Part shown: one piece after another, positions 22,170 to 34,171 of the stretch
Position numbering within the stretch: position 1 is the stretch's first letter
Layout: the number at the start of each line of letters is the position of its first letter
Source: Mesaphorura yosii
Lineage: Eukaryota > Arthropoda > Collembola > Poduromorpha > Tullbergiidae
DNA: 64,000 bases
Direction of reading: 5' to 3'
NCBI GenBank assembly: GCA_009869945.1
Contig: WIXG01000227.1
Span: 1-64,000 of the forward strand
The notes under the pieces: generated by a model
Told to the model about the DNA's origin: nothing
The model's input: the letters and a program-made list of their open reading frames with translations, nothing else
Database searches by the model: none
Program-made: the position numbers and the translations under genes

Positions 22170-25100
22170 ACAATCACAAAAGCCGAAGTTCATTTGTAGT
22201 TGTTTGAAACACTGCACTCTGTAATTCTTCATTTTTGTATTCGTTCATGCGTTGAATTTGGAATAAACTACTATTTTCTTCATTCTTTTATTGCCTTTAG
22301 TTTGATTTTATGTACCTCGATGCTGGATATTAAATTAAATTTTCCAATGCACCGAAAGCCACTCCACAGCTCCATTATGAAATTTGGGATGAGTTGCATT
22401 TTTCCGGCAAACATCAAATTTAGGCTCATTCAGGCTCAGTTAGGTTAGGTTAGCAAATGCATGCGAGCCTGAGCCTGAATTTGATGTTTTGCCGGAAAAA
22501 TGCAACTCACCCGAAATTTGTTCCGTGTTTGAGTTTAGTGTTTAGATTCACACGCTATTTCATTCTGTCAACTCTGCCTACGCAGTTTGTCTTTTCATAA
22601 ACTGATAGCCAAATGGAATCTGTTTATATAATCGGGTTCAACCTTCTGTAACAGCTTCCGAAATGTAACCGAAGATTTAACTGTCACTATTCTTTAAAAT
22701 CGGATTTAAGCAGGCAGGTAAATTTGGAGGACGAAATGTTTAAGCATCTTCTATAAGTTAATTTACAGCTATGAATTGGGGCTTGCAACAAATCATGAAT
22801 CATTCATAATTTGCAAAAGGAAAGGCGGTATAAAATGCTCGTACAAAGCGGCTGAGGAATCAAAGGCCTATTTTACGAGTCAATCCAAAATCAGGTATTT
22901 TTATGCATTTTCCTTGTTATGATTCATACATTATTTCAAAATTCTGCGTCCCCATTGAAAAATGATAGATCCACGAATCTTGTGTCTTGCATTTCATGCG
23001 TGGCGTGGTCTTGGTCCCATTCGCAGTGGCCGCATGCAGAATGCAGAATAGCAGAGTATGGCCACATTCAAAACCAAATCCCACATCACAGAAAGGGCAG
23101 CTTGTCCTGTCGCACAAGTTTATTGTTGATATTCGGCGTAAGAAGTGTGAATTCTGCTGTTATTGCTATTATTGCATTATACAAAAGACACGTAATAATG
23201 AAAACATTGGCCCAATTTCTTCCGTGTAGAAATGGGATTAATTGACTTGGCTCAGCGTTCTCGCTTAATACGCGTAAGCGTGTGCATGATGCAATCTCAG
23301 ACAAGCCAAACTAAGCCGAGACTCAAGTCAATTATTTTAGTCATGCTTCGCTTAATTCTCAACGGCAAGGCAAGGCTACTCGCTGCTGCCGCTGCTCTTT
23401 TAGACGAGGAATAAAAGAATTTGCGAACTTTGAGCTCCGGAGTCGCAGTCGCAGCTGAGCTGCCTGTCTCACCTGCCATGTAATTTGAAATTAATTGCCT
23501 TCGTATTAGGCGAAGGAATTATGATCGAGAATTTGCAGCGTTTTGGTTTTGTATTTTTCTGGCGTTGGTGGCTTTGCGTCGTGTCGTGATCTTGTTCTCT
23601 GATTTGGTGGTAATGGTAATGGTAATCAAGATTGAAGGCTAGCACAATGGCGAATCGCATAAAAGCCTTTTCACGTTCGATCGCTCGGATTTACGGCTTC
23701 AGTTGTGTACTTTGCCTCTGTCGTGTTCAACCTAGATTAATGCACTGTTTTAAATGCGCAAATTCCTCAAAACTCAAAGTCAAGTCGTTCGTGCAATCAT
23801 TTTACTCTCAATCTTGTGAATTCTTCGAACTCGCTATACATTTTGCATTGAAATTGCATTGAATTTAGAACCTTGCCTTGACTGCGATCGCGTATCACAA
23901 TTACGATCAGAAAATGCTTTCAAGCCAAATGTTTGGGAGTTTCGATTAATTTATGATGTAATAAACGCAAGGATGAACTTTGACCTGTCTCCTATACAGA
24001 GAATTTTTGTATTTCAGTTTTTGTTACTTGGTTAAGGTTAAAGCGGAGAGAGCAATGCAGTCGCACGATTTTGGTAATTTACTGGTTTGTCTTTGTGATT
24101 TCCCTGTTACGTTTGAAGTACATCCGGTGAAACACTAAACGGCCTTCATCAAAAGTCAATCTGAAACTTTAGGAAATTCGATCTCACATTCGCCCAAAAT
24201 CATGAATTTGCGTATTGTACGCAAAAAATGAGAACCCATTGTCAATAGTCAGCACTTACTTAATCGACAATTACACGCATCGTTCAAGACCGTTAAATGC
24301 GATACGCGTACGCGTACACGAAGCGAACAATTAATTAAACTAATGTTACGCCAAAACCCTACACTTAAAGCACGCTAAAAGTAAATCACAATCACACACG
24401 ATGTGCGTAGGTAACCCTTGACTAATCGTCATGTCCTGAATCCCGTACACTGACTGCTGTCCTTGCGCTACGCTTGCTTGGTCGAATGACGAAGGTCATG
24501 GATAATCGAAATCATGCCAGAGCAATTAGCTCTAAAAAGTTCAGGGCAATTAAACACTGACGCAAATTAGCAAATAACAATCAGGCACTTAAGCTCCATT
24601 TTAAGATGGAGTGACTTGCATCTTGGAGTTGGACGAAAATGCAGCAGTTGAGGTAAAGTTCGATTGCCGGAAGTGATTTGGACTTGTACGCAATCGAATC
24701 TGATCTGAAATGACTTCGCGTAATGCATGCGCAAAGGTTCAATCTCAAGACCAGGTGGATTAATTAACGCAATCACAATCTAGCGAGTTCATTCCATGCA
24801 GGTGGATGACCACTTGCTGATGCCCAATTAATTTCTTTGCGCAACCGCAATCGCAATAGCGATTTATTTCTCATTTTCTCACAGTGCCTTCGTTCAAATT
24901 GCTCACTGCTCATTAATTAGGGTCTCCGGCCCGGCTGCCCCAAATCAATCCAATTCACGACACGATATTGGAATTGCAGCGCGCATTACGACATGAGTGA
25001 TCAATGCGGCGGCGTGGTTGCGACAGTCAAATTCATATCTCACATCACAACAATCACGAGCTGCTTAATATTGTCAACTTCCCATTCACTTGCGCAACGA

Positions 25101-25645
25101 GTGTCGTGTAACGCGTAAGACTCGATGGGGATTTAGTCGATCGTAAATTCTCAGTGACCACAACAATTAATTTTTTGTTGTCGTACTGTCACACGTTGTC
25201 CACGTTTCGTTCTTGCACGTTGCTCTTGCGTCCTTTGTTGCATATTCCATCATTTTATGAGTCTTTTGCACTCAATTTTTTCTTTAATGAAATTGAATTT
25301 TTTGCCTGCGCTCATGCATGCATTCTGCATTCTGCAAACGTGCTGGGCTGTTGCGTTTGCTGTCTTTTTTGCTTTGGCGTTGCATGCGTGCTCCGTCGTG
25401 GTGGGTTCACCGTGTGAACTCGATAATTGTATTGTTTATGAGATTAAGATTATCTAACAACACTCCACGACGGCTGCTAATTGATACAGAATGCGTTTTT
25501 CTTGTACATGTCTAATTTGTAATGAGACAATGTTTGGCACTTGTGTAGTTGCAGGTGGGCTCCTGCTGGCGTGGCTGCATGCGAGCTTGCGTGTACCAAG
25601 CCGTGCCAATGAGTCCAATGTCAATCTGGCGGACCACGGCCCACA
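22170..25645. other. Large non-coding interval before the first cuticle gene
   Basis: About 3.5 kb with the foldback repeat at 22379-22519 and many short AT-rich frames but no gene I can support. The region from about 24.0 to 25.6 kb is full of TTAATT-type and ATTTA-type words. Regulatory content for the cuticle genes is possible but not shown. Confidence 0.4.
22379..22519. repeat. Foldback (inverted) repeat with TTAGG units in its loop
   Basis: Left arm 22379-22438 and right arm about 22465-22519 are near-perfect reverse complements; both contain GAGTTGCATTTTTCCGGCAA in one orientation or the other. The loop starts with two and a half TTAGG units (22440-22453), the arthropod telomere repeat. 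No transposase or coding sequence is linked to it. It could be a foldback transposon or MITE-like remnant. Confidence 0.7.
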
Positions 25646-25651
25646 TATAAA
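25646..25651 (+). promoter_or_regulatory. TATA box for the cuticle gene at 25778
   Basis: TATAAA lies about 130 bases before the ATG. An arthropod-like initiator (TTCTCAGTTC, about 25674-25683) sits roughly 30 bases downstream, the usual spacing, followed by a short leader. Confidence 0.55.
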
Positions 25652-25777
25652 CTCAATCCTTATCTCGTCCTGATTCTCAGTTCACGACAAATACAAACAC
25701 AAACAACAACAGTCGAGAGATCCGAAGAAAGGGCCATTCAGCAACGAGGAGCCATAAATCAATCAATAGCCGATCAA

Positions 25778-26658
25778 ATGACGTCATCAGTGCAGGTAAT
25801 TAAAGTGGAGTCTAGCCAAACATCGCGCCCCTTCGTGCGGTAACTCGTTACCTTCTTTTATTGACTCCCCATTTCTTTCCTTGCACAGAATCTCATCATC
25901 GCAGCCATCCTCAGCACCTTGGCCTTTGTGGTATCTGGTGCCCCACAATTTGGAGCCGGAGGAATCGGTCTTGGGCTTGATGGAGGCTACGGTCATGGCC
26001 ATCACGGAGTCGATTACTACGTAAGCTCAAAAAGATCCCACTCACATGGCTGCCTACATCTGGTCTATAAAAAGCATTCGATAATTGGTTTGATTGAAAT
26101 GGATTTAAACGGCTGCGGGACTTCCGAAATTTAGACAACGCAAACTCGAAAACAGAACTTATCAAAGTGGTAAAATGTCTAATATTCCGCAGGCCCATCC
26201 CAAATACTCCTACGCCTACGGCGTGAACGATCATCACACTGGTGACAAGAAGAGCGCCTCAGAAACACGTGACGGAGGCGTGGTGAAGGGACACTATTCG
26301 CTCCTCCAGCCTGATGGCGTGACACGAACTGTCGAGTACGTCGCAGATCCCGTCCACGGATTCCAGGTAAGTTTAGCCCCCTTTCAGCGTACCAGTGCCT
26401 GCCTGACCCATGATGTGAGTAATGTGTCATGCGTTTACGTATGAAATACAGGCTAAGGTTATCAACACTGGTCACGCAGTCCATGCCGTCGCTCCAGTTG
26501 TGAAAAAGGTTGTCGCCCCAGTCGTTGCTGCACCAGTGGTCCATGCTCCCGCATACGGCCACGCTGTCGGAGGCTTCGGTTACGGTCTGCCAGGAGGAGT
26601 TGCATACTCGCAGTCGTTTGGTGGTGCCTACGGTCATGGTGGAGGTGCATTCTTTTAA
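25778..26658 (+). CDS. RR-2 cuticle protein
   Basis: Four exons (25778-25795, 25889-26020, 26193-26366, 26452-26658), all phase 0, give 176 residues. The first exon encodes only six residues, as in many arthropod cuticle genes, and with exon 2 forms a signal peptide ([19 protein letters not shown]). The middle is the chitin-binding Rebers-Riddiford domain of the RR-2 type: [47 protein letters not shown]. Flanks are rich in His, Gly, Ala and Val ([13 protein letters not shown]). The protein is secreted by epidermis and binds chitin in hard cuticle. A TATA box is at 25646. An AATAAA lies about 26872. Confidence 0.9.
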
Positions 26659-27825
26659 TCTGTACCTGCACGAATCATGCAGCCGCATTAAGTTAACCGC
26701 AATCGACTTGACTATGAAATGTAATTAGCAACTTTTCCTTCTGTGATCCTTTCCCTCTTCTCGCCATCGCCAAGAAGACTCAATTTCTAATTTCCCAAAT
26801 TGAAATACTCAGAAAATTGAGTGCAGACAGTATTTTTGTATTACAATCGAGTGGAATACTCGAATTACGGCTAAATAAAAGTAAATAATCATGTCACATG
26901 AAGGCGGACGGCGAATGCGATTTCATGCCTGCAATTTGTGAATTGAATGCACTGAATTGCCGATTTCTTGGTTTATTTTGTGGTTTGTTGTCTTGCGAAA
27001 TTCATACTCGTTCGCTGCACACATTGAAGGCAAAGGTTGGTTGTCGTTGCAAGAGACTCGAGCCAGGAAGAAATTAGCATTCGAAAAATTCATATTCGCA
27101 ATTGAAGAAATAATGCACGTCTCGGTATGACACGAAAAAGTGAATGTACATGTGAGATTAAGCCAATGCAATGCAATAATAAAATGTGTCGGTTCTAGAG
27201 CTGCTGAGATCCAAATCCAAGCCATGATTCATTTCAAGCCAGGCACGTACCATTCGAATTAAATCCAAGCCATCGCGAAGCGAAGAGACAATTTGTGCGG
27301 ATTGAGTACGGATCTGTAAGTAATTGCAGAATTAATCGCCTGCTAATTGTAGCAAGCATAAACTTAAATATGAGACATGAGTTTGGTGGTTCCTTCCTCA
27401 AACCGTAACTAGCAATGCAGTTGCAGTGCAATGAGCAATGTGCAAAATTCTTGATCTTGCGAAATTCCAAGCCACGTATGAAATGATTCACACCGTTGAA
27501 ATGTCAAATGCCTTCTGTACGTGTCAGGAATCCCAAACTGCGTCCTCCTGGCTTGCGGGCGCACTTCAAATACCAGAAATAAAGTTGAAACGAGGTTAAT
27601 TCACTTGTTATTCACCCGACTGCATAATTTACGCCAGGTTTAATTACTCGTCAGGTATTTCTGCAAATGGTAATGTCAACGCTCATGTCATGCTGGCGGA
27701 TTTTGGCGTACCAGTGCACTGATCTGCGTACGATTTAATTACGGTATACATGAAAGTCTATTTAAGACAGGTGATTCAATTTCAGACCAAGGAAGTGAAG
27801 TCAGTCGAGATCGTGACCGGTAACA
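26659..27825. other. Gap between cuticle gene and glycine-rich gene
   Basis: 3' tail of the first cuticle gene (AATAAA about 26872) and AT-rich sequence. No gene seen. Confidence 0.4.
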
Positions 27826-28842
27826 ATGGAGTTCCGCCACCAGTTCCTGTTTGTGTTGTTCGTTCAATTCGTTGCATTTACTCATGGAAAGCGCTCAGCC
27901 GACGACGATGGCCCCGAAAACCCTGGAAAGGTGGAACGGCTTCACCCGAATCGAAACAAGCTAGTAAGTTAAAACGTGCCTCATGTCCCTTTCAAGGCGC
28001 AGTCAATTTCATTTCAGCCTCTCTTTGTCATATTTCTCTTGCAGGATCTGTTTCGGAGGCCAGATCGATTTCCGAGCGCTGGTCTTTTCCGCGATGACGA
28101 TCCGGACTCAAGCCCACAAGTTCTCTCTCCTTCACTGTCCTCTCAGCCATACAATAACGGAGTTGGAGGACTTGGTGCTGGTGGGCTAGGACAGCTCGGA
28201 GGCGCGGGATTGCAGAACAGTTACTTGGGCGCTGGAGGGCTTGGTGGCATTGGAGGACTTGCAGGCAACCCATACTTGGCACAACAGTACGGAGGTGGGC
28301 TTGGACTGGGCAACGCGGGACTACTCGGCAACACTGGGCTGGGAGCATATGGCCAGCAGCAATATCTGGGCGGCTTGAACAACCCGTACCTGGGCGCAGG
28401 TGGCCTTGGCCTTGGCAACTCATACTTAGGTGGAGCTGGTTTGGGCAACCTGCAGGGATCGTACCTTGGCGGCGGTCTCAGCGGAAGTGATTTATACTCA
28501 GGAGGTCTTGGGCTTGGCGGTGTGGGAGGTTTGGGTAGCCTGTACGGGAATCCGTACCTGAACAACGCAGGTCTCAGCGGATTTGGTGTTGGTGGCATTG
28601 GCAGTGCAGGCCTGCTTGGCAATGGCGTTTACAGCCCGAGTTTGTACCGAAACTCACTTATTTCGGCTGGCAATCCTTACCTCACCCCATTAAATCCCTA
28701 CTCAAGTTACAGCCAGTTAAACCCGTACAACAGTTTCCCACTCACTTCTCGCTTTGGACTAGGCTTTGGAGGCGGTCTGGCAGGTGCGGGCACGCGACAG
28801 CGAACAAATCCGAGTTCGTCGATTAACAACAGTGATGAGTAA
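27826..28842 (+). CDS. Secreted glycine/leucine-rich structural protein
   Basis: Exons 27826-27963 and 28045-28842, phase 0, give 311 residues. The ATG at 27826 starts a signal peptide (FLFVLFVQFVAFTHG), which is why I prefer it over the longer frame upstream. After a charged segment ending LFRRPDRF, the protein becomes a low-complexity repeat: GGLG, GAGG and NPYLGAGGLG-like units with regular Tyr and Leu, ending in a Tyr/Pro/Ser-rich segment (NPYLTPLNPYSSYSQLNPYN). Composition resembles insect glycine-rich cuticle or silk-like structural proteins. It has no RR domain. It lies between two RR-2 cuticle genes, so a cuticular role is likely but inferred. Repeats make assembly errors here possible. 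Confidence 0.75.
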
Positions 28843-30130
28843 CCATTTGCCAGTTATTACTCGTTACCTGTAATTATGATCTTATGTACTCTACTCTTGA
28901 AGCTTGAGTTGTTTAGTGAATTTAGCCATTTAGCCAAATTACAGTTTGCGAGGCGGAAATAAATTAATTAATGTACAAGTTTTGTTGTCAGACGACGCTA
29001 GTGTAATGAAGATGAAGACGAGAGATGTGCCGGTTACTATTTCATTTTTCTTACGTCGAATGTTTGCTTATTGGGCTTAAGATCAACGGCGAGTCTCAAC
29101 GTGAACGAAGAAATGCGGCTGTCATTCGTCATTATAATGCGCGTTGCATCTTCACTGGACTTGTCTTTACATAATCTTAAATTCTTGGGATACTTTGTGA
29201 TGAATGACTCATTGCCGTCATTGCACGTAACTTCTGCGCCTGCCGTGACAGTGACGGTCGTGCCTGAGAGAGATGAACCCCAATTGAGCCGTTTGCCATT
29301 TGCGATGAAAATTAGTTCAAGTCTGTTGTGTCTCGCATTTTTTGCTCTCGTTTCTCTCCATTGTTGCGCACTGTTCTGCTAAATGCATTGCACCTTGCGT
29401 CTTGCGTCGAACGCACATTATCATCATTTACATTGTCGCGGTCCATCGCCATTATGGGAACCCAGCGGTCATTAAGGACAATCACGATTGCACCAGCGCC
29501 AATGCACAGCAGCATTTTGTTGTAATTGTCATTAATTACTGCTAGTGCATCGCCAGTTAATGATTCCACTGCTTCACTTACTTACACGGCTTAGCTATGA
29601 TGATGACTGACCCACCGGTACCATTGTTTTTACTTTGCCAATGCAGTCGTACTCGCACAATAAGTGCAGAGTGTCAGTTGCTTGCAATACCGAAGAAAGA
29701 TGGAGAGACGATGTCTGATGCAACTTTGTATTGTAAGTGTTTAATTGTTGCGGCGTGGCAGTTATTTGTACTAACTACTAATTACGTTATTGCAAGATAG
29801 CGTCTTCGTATAATCTAAAGCATGTCAAATGCAGGCCGTTCCTTCGCTTCATGCGGACTGGACGTCGATTCAATTTTTAAAGAAATGTTCATAGACCCAC
29901 AACGCTAAGTGCAGGTTGAGAAAATTTAAAGTTCATAGATTGGGAGAGCATTTGGAAGCAGATTTTAATGTTCAAATCAATATGTGACCCGATTACACAA
30001 ATTTTGTAAAACAAAATGAAAGAAGCCGAATTGGAATTTAGAATTTAGAATCTTAGGATATAAGATTAGGATTTATGTATGTTTTCAGCTCACAGCAACT
30101 GCAGACACTGAGTCACCACATGCATCCAAT
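28843..30130. other. Gap after the glycine-rich gene
   Basis: No supported gene. A short ATG frame near 29305 reads like a signal peptide (KISSSLLCLAFFALVSLHCC) but stops after 25 codons and has no donor site. Confidence 0.35.
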
Positions 30131-30500
30131 TTACGGCCCTGCACCCGGTGCACGCCATCTGTTTTGTGACGGAGCTGGGCGACGTGGTGGACTTGGCGTC
30201 TTTGCCTGGTGCTTGACTTCAGGAGCCTCTGCTGGAACTGCTTCGACTTCAGGTTCCTCAACTGCCTCAGTCAGTGGCACCTCCACCTCGTCCGCCTCTG
30301 CGACTCCGGCTGGAACACCAACAGCTGCTTCCTCGGCGGCAGCAGACGCTCCGTTCGCTGAAATATGACATTGCAGTTTAGTATTGCAACTAAAGTGAGC
30401 CAATTGGGGCGTGGCAGGCATCATGTTTCCAATTACCGTCATAGTTGCATACTACACAGACTAATGCCACCAGTAGAATTATTTTTGATACCAAAGCCAT
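30131..30500 (-). CDS. Small secreted acidic Ala/Glu/Pro/Val-rich protein
   Basis: Minus-strand exons 30500-30437 and 30357-30131 join in phase 1 into 96 residues. The N-terminus MALVSKIILLVALVCVVCN is a clear signal peptide. The mature part is low complexity and acidic (AEADEVEVPLTEAVEEPEVE), then a basic Pro-rich tail (KTPSPPRRPAPSQN). There are no Cys pairs to suggest a folded toxin-like or antimicrobial domain. A TATAAAAAG on the minus strand at 30622-30614 is about 115 bases before the ATG. I do not recognise the family; short secreted cuticle-associated or salivary proteins have this look, but that is inference. Confidence 0.6.
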
Positions 30501-30613
30501 CGTGATTATTATAAAGGTTCTTCTAATGTGTGTTCCAAACAATTTGTGCTGGTTACTCTTCCGGCTGCTTGTCAGATCTTCAGAATCTGAGGAATGGTAG
30601 AAATCAAGCAATC

Positions 30614-30622
30614 TTTTTATAC
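30614..30622 (-). promoter_or_regulatory. TATA box for the gene at 30500
   Basis: TATAAAAAG on the minus strand, the right distance to give a leader of roughly 80 bases before the ATG at 30500. Confidence 0.45.
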
Positions 30623-33600
30623 CTTCCTGCAGACCGAGAATTTCAAACCGGAATAACCTATTTGAGTCCTCAGCTTCAAGAGGAATGGGCCTATCAGCAG
30701 GGAACGTTGAACCAGGAAATAGTATGATGGCGTGGATCTAGAATTCTAGGAAAATGTCAATATAATATGATTACGAAAATCAGCATAGTACAACAGCCGT
30801 CATCGTAACGAAGAAAGAAGAGAGTCATCGTCCGAGAGCAACGAACTGGGCGCATTCTACTTTTAATGGTTCGCGAGTCGCCCCGAATAATTCTGCCTTT
30901 GCTTGTCAGGCTTCGTTGACGGAATAGTTTTTGCTTCCAGACAGCAATTACGCTGCAATTTGTGAGATGAATTGTTTGTGACCTTGTCTTCAATGGTGTT
31001 TGGCCAACAACGTCTAAAACGAGCTCCTGGCCAGTTGAGGGTTAACTCAGTCGAGACCTTTTCAAGTCATTTTAGTTCAGGGTCAGCATTCGTTGGTTTA
31101 GTGGGCCAGCCAGTGAGTCGGCAGGGCTTTGGCTTAAGGATCACGCGACGCGTGCACGATGCACGAAAGGTTTACCCTTTAGCGCTAAGTATTAAGCACT
31201 TGTCCAATTATTTCATGTTCTCAATCAGCATTCGCTTTCGCACTCTACTCCAATTTACTCGTTCGCCGTAAAACAGTACGAATTTATGATATGATGTGGT
31301 AATACTTTAATAACACGGCGCGGACGGAAAGAAGGTAAGGCAAGGCAAAGCAAGGCTCATTCCCATACCGTAATAGCAATCTTACGTAAATATTTTTAGT
31401 GGAAAGGTTAAGAAAGGTGAGAAGTAATAAAATTAAATAAAAGTCATAATTCTCAAACGCGATCGCGAAGGGAAAGAAAAGAGGGTCAACTGCCACTTCG
31501 TGTAGCGAGTCTTGTGGTTCTTTTGTTGTCAGATTCAATTTCACAGCAGTTTCAGTTTCATGTCTCACGAATTATGAGTCGACTTGACTGCAATCTGGCA
31601 ATCTGAAATTTTGGGCTCAACCTCACACAAAAGACAGGCTAGCTCCGTGGCAAGGTTAAAGACAAAAGATCCAAATCTAAATCGTATTATCATGATTTAT
31701 GCATGCATGCCGAGTAGGTTAATGCCTGGGTGATTAAAATCTTTTGTCTGTTTTAATTGTATTGTGTTCTCGCGAACAGACACACAAGCGACTGTCTCGC
31801 TCCTTCGTAATTTCGTGGCGTTTTCCTAATTTTATTTGCAAATACCAAAATTGAGGGTGGAGATCAAAGACTCTTGCTCTTGGGTAGGAATCTTGGTTGA
31901 AGAACCACAGACAGGACAGGACAGCGCACCACGACCGCAGGCACGCAGCACGCCACATGCCAGCGCACGCAAGTACGTGCATGCCAATCCAATTGCGGCC
32001 ATTGCGTCTCGCACAGGTGCTGAGGGCAAGGTCACCACGGTATCTTATCCCAATTCGCCAATTTGGGGTTTATTTTGGGCGACTTAATTGGCTTAACCTT
32101 TGCCGCAGTAATTTCGCCGAAATTCGTGTCAAGATTCTGCCTCGGCGGCATGCGGACCAAAATTAGAACGGATCCTTCGCAAATCCCGACAGCACGCTTG
32201 GCGCTTGCGGCACAATTTGAAAGAAAAATGGCCAATCACCAACATTCGACATGTCATTGGATATCGACACCTAAATTACCTAATTAGTGCATAGAAGCCG
32301 GTAGGGAATAGGAAATAGCCTCGGAAAGGAAACTTGACACAACCGCAGCAGTGAAGGCACAATGATTGAGAGATTAGATAATCAGCCGTGATTAATCTGC
32401 ACTGCAACAGAACATGAGAAACACATTTGATGTGTGCCTAACATGTGAAACGATAACGATAAAGACGCCGCCACGCCATGCCACGCTGGTTCTTAATGTG
32501 GGAACCGGAATTCTGTGATTGAATTCCACCAGCCAGTCTCCAAATTCTTTGAGACGAGTAATTGAGATTTGGCCCAAAATGGCCAAATCTCATTTCACTT
32601 GCCGGCTGCTGCACTTTTACTTTCATAACGTGATATTTTCGATCGAATTGGTGACTGGTATCATTCTTAACAAGAATTGTGATTACTACAAGTCATAACG
32701 CGGTGATTACATAATGCTCTCCGTCTTTGTGTTCCTCTGAAATTAGAGTTTTGCATTTAATTGTTGCAAATTCACAATTCACAGGTTTATAAATCCAATT
32801 TTCAACCTTTTGCCTGATTGACTCAATACACTGCTGTCTTTCCTTTTGATTGTTGGTATTATTGCGTAGCATAGCGAACTCGTGAACATGAGAATCGCCA
32901 CAATCAACATGAGAATCTTTCATTGCATTGCATGGATTTGGACTCAAGAGAGGAATTAATACAATGCTAATGACTGAGACGCGGCGATGGTGAGAAAAAG
33001 AGGCAGGCATTCTGGTGTTAATTTATACTGCACTCTGACTCTACAACTTCCTCGTTCAATGCAATTCCACTGCAATCAATTTATTACAAGATTATAATTG
33101 ACAATTGATTATAATTACGATTGCAATTCGCAATTGTGTCAACGCCAACCCGAATCCACAATGCTGGAAATATTTTCAAGTGACGAGTTTCAGCAATGGC
33201 AATGGATGCAAAGACAAAGTAAAGCTTCTTGACCTCAGAGTTTGTCCATCGTAACGGAATCTTGATGGTGAAGCGCACGAGCGAGTCGAGCATACACGCA
33301 CACAAGCTCAGTTCAGAGTTCACTTCCCTCGCAAAGTAGGAAGCTTTCAAGCTTCGAGTTCGAGCTTCGAGTATGATTCACTGGCAAGAACGTCGGCGCT
33401 CCCTCGCTTTTGCCATTGTTCTTGGCCTGACCATGGAAATTGGACACTCCGCCGTCCATCCGCTCGTCGATCGTCCGCGTGGCGTGTCCATTTTTTTCGT
33501 GGACACGGTGGAATGACCATTACAAAGGCAATTCACGGCAGTGGCGGCAGTTTGCGATATTTCTTTCGTGCAAATGTTCAAGGGGAATGAATTTTTATTG

Positions 33601-33989
33601 TCGGCTGCGCTGAAGCTGACACGATAAGGATGCTATGAGAACCTTCGCTCGCAGTCCGCAGCCGAGCCGTTCCTGAAGCACGTACGAAGTTCTTCGCGTA
33701 TGCGTAATGCTTCACTCTCCCTTTCATTCATTCACGCACTCGATTACATCCCAAGGAAGAAAATTGCGATGCTTTTACCCACAGTACCATCGCCACTGCC
33801 GTTTATGATTCATATTTAATATGGCTTACTACCTGAAGATAAATAACAACAATTTACTAAACCTTGTTGTTGTAACGTACGCCAGAAATGCGACTGCGGA
33901 TGGCGACTGTGTTGTGGTGTATGGCGATGATGTGGTACAGTCGTAGTGGCATCATGGTCACCACAATTAAAATCCAGAGACCTCAAAGC
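30623..33989. other. Large interval before the second cuticle gene
   Basis: About 3.4 kb, AT-rich with many short frames. The only candidate is the small secreted frame at 32693-33010 (low confidence). No repeats or RNA genes recognised. Confidence 0.35.
32693..33010 (-). CDS. Possible small secreted protein
   Basis: One open frame from an ATG at 33010 encodes 105 residues with a signal-peptide-like start (VSVISIVLIPLLSPNPCNA), three later cysteines (in VDCGD, QQCIES and VNCEF) plus IKCKTL, and no repeats. No intron or homologue is apparent. A TATAAAT on the minus strand lies only about 16 bases before the ATG, too close for a normal leader. It may be a real small secreted protein or a chance frame in AT-rich DNA. 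Confidence 0.3.
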   Translation of the reverse strand: MPASFSHHRRVSVISIVLIPLLSPNPCNAMKDSHVDCGDSHVHEFAMLRNNTNNQKERQQCIESIRQKVENWIYKPVNCEFATIKCKTLISEEHKDGEHYVITAL

Positions 33990-33998
33990 TATAAAAGG
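33990..33998 (+). promoter_or_regulatory. TATA box for the cuticle gene at 34172
   Basis: TATAAAAGG lies about 180 bases before the ATG and is followed about 30 bases later by a likely start site near 34020; a leader with no ATG leads to the first coding exon. Confidence 0.6.
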
Positions 33999-34171
33999 GT
34001 GAGGAACTTCTGCTAGCTCTGTAGTACTTATCCGTTCTTTCGCAGCCGAGAACTCCCTACAGTGAAGTGTAAAGTGGAAGTAAAGCCAAAATAAGAATCA
34101 TTGTTCAGTTGTGCAAGAATTCGAATTCGTGCTATCAGAAATTGGAAGCTGAACCAGCCAAAGGAACTGTC

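Noticed and set aside
29305..29382. Signal-peptide-like mini-frame (ATG to stop, 25 codons)
   Set aside because: No splice donor and no downstream coding exon.
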